A DNA stretch of 26,202 nt from UBA11606 sp049437325 (GTDB lineage Bacteria; Actinomycetota; Acidimicrobiia; Acidimicrobiales; Aldehydirespiratoraceae), in assembly GCA_049437325.1 (NCBI GenBank), contig JBMTIM010000043.1, forward strand, positions 1 through 26,202. Direction: 5' to 3'. Positions 14,796 through 23,483 of this stretch are shown one piece after another. The translations under genes were made by a program, and so were the position numbers. The notes under the pieces were generated by a model. It saw only the letters and a program-made list of their open reading frames with translations, made no database searches and was not told the origin of the DNA. How positions within the stretch are numbered: the first letter of the stretch is position 1; every line of letters starts with the position of its first letter.

Positions 14796-15870
14796 CTCAT
14801 TGGCCGCACCCGAGGACGTGACCGTGACCAAGATTCCCACCGCCATCGAGGAGGTCGACGCTTCGTGGATGAGCGTTGCGCTCGGACGCTCGATCACCGA
14901 TGTACGCCACGAGCAGATCGGGGTCGGTATCGGTGTGTCGAGTGCGGTGTACCGCACGAGCCTCAGCGGGTTCGACGCCCCCACACTCATCACCAAGCTG
15001 CCTGCGCTTGCCGAAGAAGCGGTGTTCACCTCGTCGGTTCTGCGCATGTACATCCGTGAGGTCCGGTTCTTCCAGAACCTTGCCCAGGACTCACCCATCC
15101 GGGTTCCGCAGGGGTATCACGGCATGGTCGACGAAGCGACGAGTCAGTTCGTCCTCCTGATGGAAGACATGGGTTCGCTGCGGATCGTCGATCAGAACGA
15201 GGGGATGGGAATCGACGACGCTCGACAAGCCGTCGACGAACTTGCGCTCTGGCATGCCGAATGGTGGGGGAGGGCCGACCCGATCGTCGAGCGGGGCGAC
15301 TCGGTGTGTCTCAGCGACCCGGTGTACCCGGCGGTCCTGCCGCTGGTGTTCGCCGAAGGGTGGGAAAAGGTCAACAACGAGATGACCGTCGCTCCCGAGA
15401 TCCTGGCGGTCGGTCCAGCATGGACAGAGAAGCTGGGTGGCCTCCTCGCCTCGCTCTCGGGCCAACCGAACACGATCACCCACGGTGACTTCCGAGCCGA
15501 CAACATCCTGTTCTCCGACGACGGATCGATCGTGCTGTTGGACTTCCAGCTCACCGGTCGTGGCTCGGCCAGCTACGACCTTGCGTACTTCATCACCCAG
15601 TCACTCACGCCCGAGGTGGCCGCCACCCACGAAACAGAACTCTTCAACCGCTGGCGCGACGGCTTGATCGCAGCGGACGTTCCCGAGGCGGCGACAGTGG
15701 AACTGTGGGATCGCTATCGGGAAGCGGCGTACTTCTGTCTCGTGTACCCGATCGTGGCATCGCGGGGCATGGACCTCTCCGACGATCGGCAGTACCAGCT
15801 CATCGACAACATGAACATGCGGTTTGCGCGAGCGGTCGATCAACTCAACCTGGCCGACCTCGCCCGCTGA
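14788..15870 (+). CDS. Phosphotransferase (aminoglycoside/ecdysteroid-kinase-like fold)
   Basis: This kinase-fold enzyme of about 360 residues transfers phosphate from ATP to a small molecule. The catalytic loop reads THGDFRADNILF (HGD with Asn six residues on), followed by the metal-binding segment IVLLDFQLTGRGSASYDLAYF. The N-lobe has the IGVGIGVSSAVYRTSL strand-loop and a lysine in LITKLPA. This matches the APH/EcKL group seen in many actinobacteria, often near lipid or xenobiotic catabolism genes. Substrate is unknown. The ATG at 14788 sits inside a CRP-like palindrome; GTG codons at 14818 and 14824 are alternative starts. Its end faces the IclR gene across a short hairpin. Confidence 0.82.
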   Translation: MSHSLAAPEDVTVTKIPTAIEEVDASWMSVALGRSITDVRHEQIGVGIGVSSAVYRTSLSGFDAPTLITKLPALAEEAVFTSSVLRMYIREVRFFQNLAQDSPIRVPQGYHGMVDEATSQFVLLMEDMGSLRIVDQNEGMGIDDARQAVDELALWHAEWWGRADPIVERGDSVCLSDPVYPAVLPLVFAEGWEKVNNEMTVAPEILAVGPAWTEKLGGLLASLSGQPNTITHGDFRADNILFSDDGSIVLLDFQLTGRGSASYDLAYFITQSLTPEVAATHETELFNRWRDGLIAADVPEAATVELWDRYREAAYFCLVYPIVASRGMDLSDDRQYQLIDNMNMRFARAVDQLNLADLAR

Positions 15871-15897
15871 CACCAGGACTGACCGCCGGGGAGACGG

Positions 15898-15913
15898 CAG
15901 TGTCCTGACACTG
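15898..15913. terminator. Short hairpin between convergent genes
   Basis: CAGTGT-CCTG-ACACTG is a perfect 6-bp inverted repeat in the 47-base gap between the convergent phosphotransferase and IclR genes. It could terminate both transcripts, although no T-run flanks it. Confidence 0.4.
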
Positions 15914-15917
15914 GTCG

Positions 15918-16682
15918 CTAGCCGAGCGCGATCGCTGCGCCGACACGGACTGCATCGGCGAGTTGTGCGCCGAGGTCGGGCGCGGTCGCTGGGCTCAGGC
16001 GGTAGGCCGGGCCGTACAGGCTGACGGCAGCAACGATGGTGCGCTCGTGGTGCACAGGCACGGCAAGGCCGTTGACCTCGAGATCGAGGGCCTGCTCGGC
16101 CCAGGCCCACCCGCACGCGGCGGCATCGGTGACCAGCGCAGTGATCGCTGCAGGCTCGATGGGGGTGTGCGGTGTGGCGGGCACGAGTTCGGTGGCGAGG
16201 TACGACGCGAGTCGTTCACGAGGCCAGGACGCCATGAGCACGAAGCCGGGAGCGACCTGGTGAAACGGCAGACTGGCACCGGTCGAGTCGGGTACCTGGA
16301 CGGCGGACGGCCCCGGGATCTGTGCGAGATAGTGGGCCCCGGCGGGGGTGTCGACGGTGAGTGCGGCGCTCTCTCCGAAGCGCTCGACCAGATCGAGAAG
16401 AAGTGGGCGAAGCTGGTCTTCGAGTGCCGGCGGCACGGCATCTCGCCCCTGGAGGGTGGCGACGGCCGGGCCGACGACGAGCTCGCCGGCGGGGTTGCGG
16501 GCGAGCATGCCGAGATCGATCAACTGAGAGGCGAGCCGACTCGCGGTGGATCGGGGGAGACTGGCGCGGCGTCCGAGCTCACGGACGCCGACCGGCGCCT
16601 CGGCTGCGGCAACGTGCTGGAGCACTCGGAATGCCCGCTCGACCGGGCCGGTGGTTGTTGACGCTGCGTCGGAGTCAACCAT
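15918..16682 (-). CDS. IclR-family transcriptional regulator
   Basis: This 254-residue regulator has an N-terminal winged helix at about 12-75 (AFRVLQHVAAAEAPVGVRELG, then SLPRSTASRLASQL as recognition helix). The C-terminal IclR effector domain includes ALTVDTPAGAHYLAQIPG and NGLAVPVHHERTIVAAVSLYGP. Such proteins bind small acids and usually control the adjacent divergent catabolic genes, here BKACE and carnitine dehydrogenase. TAGGAT (16695-16690) lies seven bases before the ATG, giving a leaderless start. The operator is probably in the 47-base gap to 16730, where AGGAC-type repeats occur, but I could not define it. Confidence 0.9.
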   Translation of the reverse strand: MVDSDAASTTTGPVERAFRVLQHVAAAEAPVGVRELGRRASLPRSTASRLASQLIDLGMLARNPAGELVVGPAVATLQGRDAVPPALEDQLRPLLLDLVERFGESAALTVDTPAGAHYLAQIPGPSAVQVPDSTGASLPFHQVAPGFVLMASWPRERLASYLATELVPATPHTPIEPAAITALVTDAAACGWAWAEQALDLEVNGLAVPVHHERTIVAAVSLYGPAYRLSPATAPDLGAQLADAVRVGAAIALG

Positions 16683-16729
16683 ACGCTTGATCCTACCAAA
16701 CAGGACGTCTCACTGAATAGGACACCCTC

Positions 16730-17623
16730 ATGCCCAGCGTCTTCATCACGTGCGCCGTGACTGGAGGTGGCAACACCGTCCACAAGTCGCCACACGTGCC
16801 GGTCACGCCCGAGCAAATCGCCGATTCTGCGATCGAGGCTGCCAAGGCCGGCGCCGCCGTCGTGCACTGTCACGTCCGCGATCTCGAGACGGGTGCCCAG
16901 AGCCGCGACCGGGATCTCTACAAGGAACTCACCGATCGCATCCGCTCCGCCAGCACCGACGTCATCATCAACCTCACCGGTGGCACCGGTGCCGACCTCA
17001 CACTCGGAGGGGTCGAGAATCCACTGCCGTTGAGCGAGGACGGAACCGACATGGCCGGCGCGACCGAGCGGATGGCGCACATCGTCGAGTGCATGCCCGA
17101 GATCGCCACGATCGACATGGGCACCATGAACTTCGGCGAGGGCGACTACATCATGACGAACAGCACGTCACAACTCGACGAAATCGCCCGCCAGTTCCAG
17201 GCCATCGACGTGCAGCCCGAACTCGAATGTTTCGACACAGGCCACCTCTGGTATGCGAAGAGTCAAGAGGAGCGAGGCCTCTACGACGGCAAGACCATGA
17301 ACGCACAGCTGTGCATGGGCGTGCCCTGGGGCGCTCCGGACGACATGAACACGCTGATGGCGATGGTCAACAACGTGCCCTCGCACTGGAACTATTCGGC
17401 GTTTTCGATTGGTCGCCGACAGCTCGAGTACGTCGCCGCGGCGGCGCTCGTGGGGGCCAACATTCGCGTCGGGCTGGAGGACAACCTCTACCTCTCCAAG
17501 GGTGTCCTTGCCACGAATGGAGCACTCGTCGAGCGCGCCACCGTCATCCTCGAGGCCATGAACTTCAACGTGATGGGCCCCGACGAGGTTCGGGACCAGC
17601 TGAACCTCACCAAGCACGGCTGA
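16730..17623 (+). CDS. Beta-keto acid cleavage enzyme (BKACE, DUF849 family)
   Basis: BKACE enzymes condense a beta-keto acid with acetyl-CoA and split it into acetoacetate and a new acyl-CoA. The protein is 297 residues. Zn-binding residues are expected at His46 and His48 (VVHCHVRD) and at Glu250 (RVGLEDNLYL); NLTGGTG at about 81-87 and the SIGRRQLEY segment are typical of the family. The neighbour is a carnitine 3-dehydrogenase-like gene 12 bases downstream. The likely substrate is therefore 3-dehydrocarnitine, giving betainyl-CoA and acetoacetate; this is inferred from context. AGGA eight bases before the ATG supports the start. It is divergent from the IclR regulator. No betainyl-CoA thioesterase is seen beside it. 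Confidence 0.9.
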   Translation: MPSVFITCAVTGGGNTVHKSPHVPVTPEQIADSAIEAAKAGAAVVHCHVRDLETGAQSRDRDLYKELTDRIRSASTDVIINLTGGTGADLTLGGVENPLPLSEDGTDMAGATERMAHIVECMPEIATIDMGTMNFGEGDYIMTNSTSQLDEIARQFQAIDVQPELECFDTGHLWYAKSQEERGLYDGKTMNAQLCMGVPWGAPDDMNTLMAMVNNVPSHWNYSAFSIGRRQLEYVAAAALVGANIRVGLEDNLYLSKGVLATNGALVERATVILEAMNFNVMGPDEVRDQLNLTKHG

Positions 17624-17635
17624 TCCGGCACCCTG

Positions 17636-18604
17636 GTGGAGAGCCACGTCGCCATTGTCGGTGCCGGAGTCATCGGATCGGCCTGGGCAGCCCGCTTCGC
17701 CCTGCACGGCATCAATGTCAAGGTGACCGACCCCGCCCCCGACGTCGACCGCATCATCGGTGAAGTGCTCACCAATGCCCGGGCTGCGTGGACACACCTC
17801 GGGCTCGTCGTCGCCGACGAAGGAACCATCTCCGTCGTCGGTTCGATCGAAGACGCCGTTGCAGGGGCGGGACATGTGCAGGAGAGCGCACCCGAGAACC
17901 CGGCAGTCAAGATCCCCATCCTCGAAGCGATCGCCGCTGCCTGTCCGCCCGACACGGTGATCGCCTCCTCGACATCGGGGATCAAGCCGTCCGACCTGCA
18001 ACCGACGATCGACAACCCCGGACGCTTGGTGGTCGGTCATCCGTACAACCCGGTCTATCTGCTGCCATTGGTCGAGGTCGTCGGCGGTGCCGCAACCGAC
18101 GACGCAGCAGTGCAACGGGCGATGGCGACCTACACCGAGATCTCCATGAAGCCGGTGCATGTGCGCGTCGAGATCGATGCGTTCATCGGTGACCGCCTGC
18201 TCGAGGCTGTCTGGCGGGAAGCGTTGTGGCTCGTGAACGACGGCGTTGCCACCACCGAAGAAATCGACGACGTCATCCGCTACGGGTTCGGCCTTCGTTG
18301 GGCGCAGATGGGCCTCTTCGAGACCTATCGCATCGCTGGCGGTGAGGGCGGAATGGCCCATTTCATCCGCCAATTCGGCCCGTGCCTCCAGTGGCCGTGG
18401 ACCAAGTTGGTCGATGTTCCCGAACTGACCGAGGAACTCGTGCAGACGATTGCAGAGCAGTCTGACGTCCAATCGGGGCACCACGATCTCCGCGAACTCG
18501 AACGCATACGCGACACCAACGTCGCCGCGATCCTCCGGGCCCTGGAGGCCAATGACTGGGGGGCCGGTCGAACACTCAAGGAGCAGCGCGAACGGCTCGG
18601 GTGA
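17636..18604 (+). CDS. L-carnitine 3-dehydrogenase-like (3-hydroxyacyl-CoA dehydrogenase family)
   Basis: This NAD-dependent dehydrogenase oxidises the 3-hydroxy group of carnitine to 3-dehydrocarnitine. It is 322 residues. The Rossmann motif GAGVIG is at 9-14 and SSTSGI is at about 111-116. The signature GHPYNPVYLLPLVEVVGG at about 134-151 carries the catalytic His, and the C-terminal domain holds AFIGDRLLEAVWREALWLVNDG. The pairing with BKACE is the known carnitine-catabolic arrangement. It begins with GTG at 17636, close behind the BKACE stop, so the two are likely cotranscribed. Another 3-hydroxy acid remains possible without a test. Confidence 0.85.
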   Translation: MESHVAIVGAGVIGSAWAARFALHGINVKVTDPAPDVDRIIGEVLTNARAAWTHLGLVVADEGTISVVGSIEDAVAGAGHVQESAPENPAVKIPILEAIAAACPPDTVIASSTSGIKPSDLQPTIDNPGRLVVGHPYNPVYLLPLVEVVGGAATDDAAVQRAMATYTEISMKPVHVRVEIDAFIGDRLLEAVWREALWLVNDGVATTEEIDDVIRYGFGLRWAQMGLFETYRIAGGEGGMAHFIRQFGPCLQWPWTKLVDVPELTEELVQTIAEQSDVQSGHHDLRELERIRDTNVAAILRALEANDWGAGRTLKEQRERLG

Positions 18605-18643
18605 GCGGCGTCGCGCAGCGATGCGGACCTCGGGACGACCCGA

Positions 18644-20854
18644 CTAGACGCTCAACACGGTGGTGGATGCGGCGACAGCAGCAACAGCACTCGATGAGTA
18701 GGCCATGGGCAGGACCTCACACGCCGCCCACGCCGCTCGCTGGTCGAGATCGTGACCGCTGCCGCGCACGCCGCTGACCCCATGGGGGACCACCCATCCG
18801 GAGTTGTCCCAGTCGCCGACATCGAACACGTACCGGGCGCACGAGCTGAGATAGCACTGCAGCCCGAGCATCGGTGCGATGCCCCCGGCTCGCACGGTCT
18901 CACCATCGCCAGCCACGCCGATCACCGGCGGATGCAGATCAGCCGCCGCAGCGATGCCGACGGCGAGTGGATGAGGGCTGAACATCACATGGAGGTCGTC
19001 CCACCGCCAGGCGGCGGGGTCGGGTCCACGCTCGCCCGCCAGCGACGCAGCGACCGTGTCGAGCAGGCCACTCAGCACGGCATCGAGTGCCGTGTCGTCG
19101 TCGAGCCCCGGCAGCAGACGCCAGCCTCCCCCCACCAGCAATGTGGTGCCTGCGTCGAAGTTCATCCGTGACGCATCGAGGCTCCGCGGCCAACCCGGTG
19201 CACCGAGCGTCGCATCGTGGATACCGAGCCGATGCTCGACCTCGACCGCCCACGCCTGACGAAACGAGGCGTACACCACAGCCGCCGCGCTGTCCGGGCC
19301 GACCTCGTGGTTCCAGCCCGACACGAGCTCTTGCGCAGCTCGACCGAGGTCGGTGGTGGGGGAGAGCCCGGCGATGATGGTGCAGATCGGTGGTGCCGCG
19401 AGCGAGCGCACGTCGGCGTGCACGCGGGTCATGTCAGCTGCGGTTGCCGACTCGAGCCCACCCAACAACTCGACGATGCGGTTGTGCCGGGACGGCCCGG
19501 CAAAGTCGAGCGAGATGTAGGGCCCGTCGTCGCTGACCCGATTGTTGGCCGTGACGAGGAAGCCCCGGTCGGGATTGCGCCAGTGGTGGAGATCGTCGTG
19601 GGGGACGGCGGTGAGGCCGTCCCAGCCGTGCGCGGCGTCACCGGGAACCGGGATCCAACGGTTTGCCGGTGGTCGCTCGATGATGCGACCGCGGATCTTG
19701 AACGAGATGTTGCCGCTGGTGTCGGCCGTGAGCAGGTTGTTGGCGGGAATGACCCAGTGCCGCACCGCCTCCTCGAGGCCATCACAGTCGGTGGCGGTGA
19801 GCATGGGTCGCAGACATTCGAACGTCGTGTCGTCGGCAAGCCCGGTCCAGTTCGTACACAGCACGCTGCCGTCACCGTCGAGGTCGCCCAGGACGAAGGG
19901 GCCCCGCGGGGAACGGCCGGTGCTGACCGCCACCGGGTCGGCGTCGCGGACCGCGATGATCTCGACGGATCGATCGGTGATGTCGGCTGGAGATTCGACG
20001 AAGACATCGGTGTCGTCGCACATCGCATGGGTGATGCACCACGCGACATCGGCGTTGTGGCCGAAGTGGGCGAAGCCCGGCACGCCGGGAAACGACAGGC
20101 CGATCACGTCGAACGAGTCGCACGCCATGTGGAACTGGAGGTACACGTTCGGGAATTCGATGCCTCGGTGCGGGTCGCCGGCCAACAGCGGAAGCCCCGA
20201 CGCGGTTCGGCTCCCGTGCACCGCCCAACTGTTGGATGCCCCGTCGGTGTCGGGAATCCCGGCGATGTCGTCGATCCCTGCCGCAAGCGCGGTTGCGGCG
20301 CCCTCGAGCAGATCGATCGCTGGACCGGTTGCCGGGAGCATCGGTGTGCTCGAGCCAGGGTCACCCTTCATCGCAGCGACGACCTCCGGTCCCGCAGCAC
20401 GGAGCACGGCGCCGCGCCACAGCTTGCGCATGAACGTCCCCATGAACACGTGGCGAACCTTGTACACCGCGCTGCAATGCCAGGCCTCCCAGCGGGCGGG
20501 GGCGAACGGGTGATGGTCGAATTCGGTCGGCAGCGAGTCGGCGTGCTCGTCGAGCCACCGATTCACACCCTGCGCGTACGCCTCGGTCATGGCTTTGGTC
20601 TCCGGGGAGAGCCCTTCCCAGTCGCGGCGGGCAGCTGCCTCGATCCCGATGCGGCGAAAGAACGTGTCTTCGCGAACACCAGCAGTCCCGACGACCTCCG
20701 ACCAGCGCCCAGCAGCCTTGAGACGGTCGTATTCCATCTGCCAGAAGCGGTCGGCGGCTGCGCAGTATCCCTGGGCGACAAACGCAGTCGTTTCGTCTGG
20801 GGCACTGACGTGGGCGATCCCAAGGTGGTCGCGGGTGATCGTGATGTCGGGCAC
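18644..20854 (-). CDS. Penicillin-acylase-family amidohydrolase (Ntn hydrolase), no signal peptide
   Basis: These N-terminal-nucleophile hydrolases mature by self-cleavage and split amides such as penicillins, acyl-homoserine lactones or acylated amino compounds. The protein is 736 residues. It starts directly with the alpha-chain motif (ITRDHLGIAHVSA, then AQGYCAAADRFWQMEYDRLKAAGR). The beta chain should begin at Ser207 in GASNSWAV, and NNLLTADTSGNI holds the expected oxyanion Asn region. Family members are usually exported, but no signal sequence precedes the alpha chain, so this one is probably cytoplasmic. The start GTG at 20854 has GGAA about seven bases upstream and lies 15 bases after the PhyH stop. 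It is the last gene of the tetR-led run. Confidence 0.88.
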   Translation of the reverse strand: MPDITITRDHLGIAHVSAPDETTAFVAQGYCAAADRFWQMEYDRLKAAGRWSEVVGTAGVREDTFFRRIGIEAAARRDWEGLSPETKAMTEAYAQGVNRWLDEHADSLPTEFDHHPFAPARWEAWHCSAVYKVRHVFMGTFMRKLWRGAVLRAAGPEVVAAMKGDPGSSTPMLPATGPAIDLLEGAATALAAGIDDIAGIPDTDGASNSWAVHGSRTASGLPLLAGDPHRGIEFPNVYLQFHMACDSFDVIGLSFPGVPGFAHFGHNADVAWCITHAMCDDTDVFVESPADITDRSVEIIAVRDADPVAVSTGRSPRGPFVLGDLDGDGSVLCTNWTGLADDTTFECLRPMLTATDCDGLEEAVRHWVIPANNLLTADTSGNISFKIRGRIIERPPANRWIPVPGDAAHGWDGLTAVPHDDLHHWRNPDRGFLVTANNRVSDDGPYISLDFAGPSRHNRIVELLGGLESATAADMTRVHADVRSLAAPPICTIIAGLSPTTDLGRAAQELVSGWNHEVGPDSAAAVVYASFRQAWAVEVEHRLGIHDATLGAPGWPRSLDASRMNFDAGTTLLVGGGWRLLPGLDDDTALDAVLSGLLDTVAASLAGERGPDPAAWRWDDLHVMFSPHPLAVGIAAAADLHPPVIGVAGDGETVRAGGIAPMLGLQCYLSSCARYVFDVGDWDNSGWVVPHGVSGVRGSGHDLDQRAAWAACEVLPMAYSSSAVAAVAASTTVLSV

Positions 20855-20869
20855 GGGTGTTCCAATCGG

Positions 20870-21721
20870 TCAGACGTCTTCGAGGGCCTTGACGTCTTTG
20901 AGCCAGAGCCCACCGCCGGGGTGGGGGCGGGGGTCGTAGCTGTGGTGGCCGAGGAGTTGTCGCACCCGCGGTGAGCGGTCGGCGAGCTGCTCGGAGGTGT
21001 AGTCGAGGGGACTGCTCTCTTCAGGGGTGAGCCAGCCGGCGACGAAGCTCAGGTGCATCGCTCGTCGCCAGCGATCGGTGCGGTTCGCCCCACCTCCGTG
21101 GAACACATACCCCGAATAGATCAGCGCGTCGCCGGGCCCGAGCTCGGCAGGGACGGAATCGGCCTCACCGAAGCGTTGGATCTCGGCGTTCTTGTGGCTC
21201 CCGGGAACAACCCGGGTGGCGCCGAGTTCCTCGGTGACGTCTTCGAGACCGATCATGGCGCTCAGGGTGATCTCGGGAGAGTCGGGCCAGGTGCGGCTCA
21301 CGAACTCCCACCAGTTGTTTGCGTCTCGGTGCAGAACCTGGGCCGGCTCACCGGGTCCGATGTACATCACCTGGCCGGTGTTGACCCAGTAGGACCCGCA
21401 CGTCGGCAGGAGCACGGCATCGGCGAGCGCAGCGAACACCGGGTTGTCGAGCATGTCGAAATAGGCGGGGCTGAGACAGCCGAGGGTCGAAAAGCGGATC
21501 GTGTTCGCTCCGACGAACGCAGCGCCGTCGGCACCAAGGCCCTGGGTCGCCGAGCCCGGTGCGACGTCGGCAGCTCGGTCATCGGCCGCAGCGCGCATCG
21601 CCTCGATCGTCTCGGTGTCGAACATCGCCTCGACGATCAGCCCACCGTCGGTTTCGAGCGCGAGGAGCATGTCGGCGACATCGGCGGTGCGAGGGAATCG
21701 TTGAAGTGGTGCAACACCCAT
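20870..21721 (-). CDS. Phytanoyl-CoA dioxygenase (PhyH) family Fe(II)/2-oxoglutarate oxygenase
   Basis: This 283-residue non-heme iron oxygenase hydroxylates a small organic substrate using 2-oxoglutarate. The facial triad is visible: His131 and Asp133 in LHRDANNWW, and His208 in YSGYVFHGGGANRTDRWRR. The Arg residues after the second His are placed to bind 2-oxoglutarate. VVPGSHKNAE is a typical PhyH segment. It lies 36 bases after the nitronate monooxygenase-like gene and 15 bases before the acylase, so the three are likely one mRNA. The substrate is unknown and need not be an acyl-CoA. The ATG at 21721 lacks a clear ribosome-binding site. Confidence 0.88.
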   Translation of the reverse strand: MGVAPLQRFPRTADVADMLLALETDGGLIVEAMFDTETIEAMRAAADDRAADVAPGSATQGLGADGAAFVGANTIRFSTLGCLSPAYFDMLDNPVFAALADAVLLPTCGSYWVNTGQVMYIGPGEPAQVLHRDANNWWEFVSRTWPDSPEITLSAMIGLEDVTEELGATRVVPGSHKNAEIQRFGEADSVPAELGPGDALIYSGYVFHGGGANRTDRWRRAMHLSFVAGWLTPEESSPLDYTSEQLADRSPRVRQLLGHHSYDPRPHPGGGLWLKDVKALEDV

Positions 21722-21757
21722 GCCCAGTACTCTTGCACGCCTGGTCGGGGGTGCGCG

Positions 21758-22837
21758 CTAACGGCCGAGGGCGTGCTCGGCTTCACGCACGAGCGCCGAC
21801 ATGATGTCGGCGGTGGAGCGGAGTTCGGTGGCGTACCCGATGCCCTGACCCGCACCGGAGTGCAAGAGCGGTTCGATGCCGTGTTCGTCGATGGCGCCGA
21901 GGAGATCGCCGACCAAGACGTCCTGATACGGCATCGACAGAGGGGCGGGTGCATCGGCAGCGTCCCACTCGTCGCTCCAGGCGCTGCGGATCTGGCGGAA
22001 GGTCTTGCCGCTCTCACTGCGGGTCACCACCGTGTCTGCGGAGGTCGCAGCAAGGAGCTTGTCGACCAGGGCCGGTTGCATGTGGGCGGCGTGTTCGGTC
22101 GATGTGAGCCAGATGGTGCCTGTCCACACACCCTGCGCTCCGAGCGCGAGCGAGGCGGCGAGGTGGCGACCGGTGGCGACCCCACCGGCGGCGAGCACGG
22201 GAACGTTCCCGGCGAGGTCGACGATCTGAGGCACAAGGGTGAACGTGCCGATGGGTCCGGTGTGCGCGCCGGCGTCGTAGCCCTGGGCGACGATGAGATC
22301 GACACCGGCGTCGAGGGCTCGGCGCACGTGGCGGGGACTCCCGATGAGTGCGGCGGTGAGCTTGCCCAACTCGTGGGCCTGGTCGACCGCTGCCCTCGGT
22401 GCGCCGATGCCGCAGGCGAACAGGTCGACGTCGCTCTCGAACACGGCCTCGAGTTGTGCCTCTTCGATCTCACTCGACCGGATGAAGCGAGTACGCATGC
22501 CCGGCCCGCTCGGGTCGGGGACGTCGTATTTGTCCTTGATCGACTGCACGAAGCGGCGGTGTTCGTCGGGGATGTGGGCCTCGATTGCTTCCCGACTGTT
22601 GTGCTCGGGCATGCCCGGGGGGAGCACGAGGTCGACCCCGAACGGCCGATCACCGACGAGTCGGCGGATCTCGGCGAGTTCGTCGCGAATTTCGTGAGGA
22701 AAGCGGCGGGTCGCGCCATAGACGCCCATGCCACCGGCGTTGCAGATCGCAGCGACCGTGGGGATGTCGTGGGCGAAGCCGAAGATCGGTTGTTCGATGC
22801 CGAACTGTTCGCAGACCGGTGTGTGGAGCGATATCAC
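21758..22837 (-). CDS. Nitronate monooxygenase/FabK-like FMN oxidoreductase
   Basis: This TIM-barrel FMN enzyme of 359 residues belongs to the 2-nitropropane dioxygenase family. QPIFGFAHDIPTVAAICNAGGMG near the N-terminus and AQGYDAGAHTG at about 185-194 (with His192) are the family motifs, and AAGGVATGRHLAASLALGAQGVWTG holds the phosphate-binding loop. Members oxidise nitronates or act as FabK-type enoyl reductases, and many are uncharacterised. The GTG start at 22837 overlaps the tetR stop by four bases (GTGA), so the two are translationally coupled. Nitronate detoxification or a reductive step in the cluster's pathway are both possible. Confidence 0.85.
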   Translation of the reverse strand: MISLHTPVCEQFGIEQPIFGFAHDIPTVAAICNAGGMGVYGATRRFPHEIRDELAEIRRLVGDRPFGVDLVLPPGMPEHNSREAIEAHIPDEHRRFVQSIKDKYDVPDPSGPGMRTRFIRSSEIEEAQLEAVFESDVDLFACGIGAPRAAVDQAHELGKLTAALIGSPRHVRRALDAGVDLIVAQGYDAGAHTGPIGTFTLVPQIVDLAGNVPVLAAGGVATGRHLAASLALGAQGVWTGTIWLTSTEHAAHMQPALVDKLLAATSADTVVTRSESGKTFRQIRSAWSDEWDAADAPAPLSMPYQDVLVGDLLGAIDEHGIEPLLHSGAGQGIGYATELRSTADIMSALVREAEHALGR

Positions 22838-23409
22838 GTCGTAGATGGTGCCACGATTCGGCTGCGGAGGCCGTCGAGGAACAGGTCGATGAGGGCATCG
22901 AAGCTTGCCTCGTGATCGCCCCGGCCCAGTGCATCAGCGGCTTGGAGCGTGACGAAGCCGTGAAGCGATGCACGCAGCGAGCGGCCGATGCGGTGTGTCT
23001 CTCGGGGATCGAGGCCGTAGTGGGCGAGGATCGCATCCATCGTCTCGACCGCACCGATCCCGGCCCGCCGCCGTTCCGGACGGTCGACCGCGCGTAGCGT
23101 GAGTTCGTAGCGAGCGGGGTGGTCGGTCGCCCATCGGCGATACGACACGGCGAACGCTCGAATGGCCTCGTCTCCCGCCACGCCGATAGCAGCGTCGCGG
23201 AGGGCGGTGCTGAATGCGGCGGTGGCGGCGATGGCAAGATCGTCGAGCAGGCCCTGCAGGCCGGCGACGTGGCTGTACAGCGAGGGTGACCGGACGTCGA
23301 GCAGGTCGGCCACGGCTCGCAGCGTCACGCCATCGGCACCGTCGCGGTCGAGGATCGAGAAGCCAGCAGCGAGCACAGCCTCGTGGTCGAGTCCTCGTTT
23401 GCGGGCCAT
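22834..23409 (-). CDS. TetR-family transcriptional regulator
   Basis: This 191-residue repressor has an N-terminal TetR helix-turn-helix at about 8-50 (GVTLRAVADLLDVRSPSLYSHVAG). The C-terminal ligand domain is of the WHG type (RSLRASLHGFVTLQA). TACGAT (23421-23416) lies six bases before the ATG, giving a leaderless start. It heads the minus-strand run to 18644 and faces the amidohydrolase. The palindrome TGTCTA-N7-TAGACA in the gap is its likely operator, controlling both directions. The effector is probably an intermediate of the cluster's pathway. Confidence 0.9.
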   Translation of the reverse strand: MARKRGLDHEAVLAAGFSILDRDGADGVTLRAVADLLDVRSPSLYSHVAGLQGLLDDLAIAATAAFSTALRDAAIGVAGDEAIRAFAVSYRRWATDHPARYELTLRAVDRPERRRAGIGAVETMDAILAHYGLDPRETHRIGRSLRASLHGFVTLQAADALGRGDHEASFDALIDLFLDGLRSRIVAPSTT

Positions 23410-23425
23410 GACGAGATCGTAGGTC

Positions 23426-23454
23426 TTGAACCTCCCTAGATCAATGTCTACGAT
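23426..23454 (+). promoter_or_regulatory. Promoter of amidohydrolase gene
   Basis: TTGAAC (23426-23431) and TACGAT (23449-23454) are separated by exactly 17 bases, a good -35/-10 pair. The implied start is near 23461, and GGAG at about 23472 can serve as ribosome-binding site for the ATG at 23484. The -10 box lies inside the TetR-type palindrome. Confidence 0.6.
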
Positions 23455-23463
23455 GCTTAGACA
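23445..23463. promoter_or_regulatory. Probable TetR operator
   Basis: TGTCTA-N7-TAGACA is a perfect 6-bp inverted repeat of 19 bases, a normal size for TetR-family operators. It covers the -10 box and start of the amidohydrolase promoter and lies 24 bases upstream of the tetR -10 box, which suits repression of both. Confidence 0.6.
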
Positions 23464-23483
23464 GCAACGATGGAGCAGTCTCG

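Noticed and set aside
19217..20974. 585-residue plus-strand frame opposite the acylase
   Set aside because: It is antisense to a gene with clear family motifs, is rich in Arg/Gly/Val and His, and has no recognisable domain.
21053..22915. 620-residue plus-strand frame opposite PhyH and nitronate monooxygenase-like genes
   Set aside because: It spans two well-supported minus-strand genes and their gap, with no domain motifs; a codon-bias shadow.
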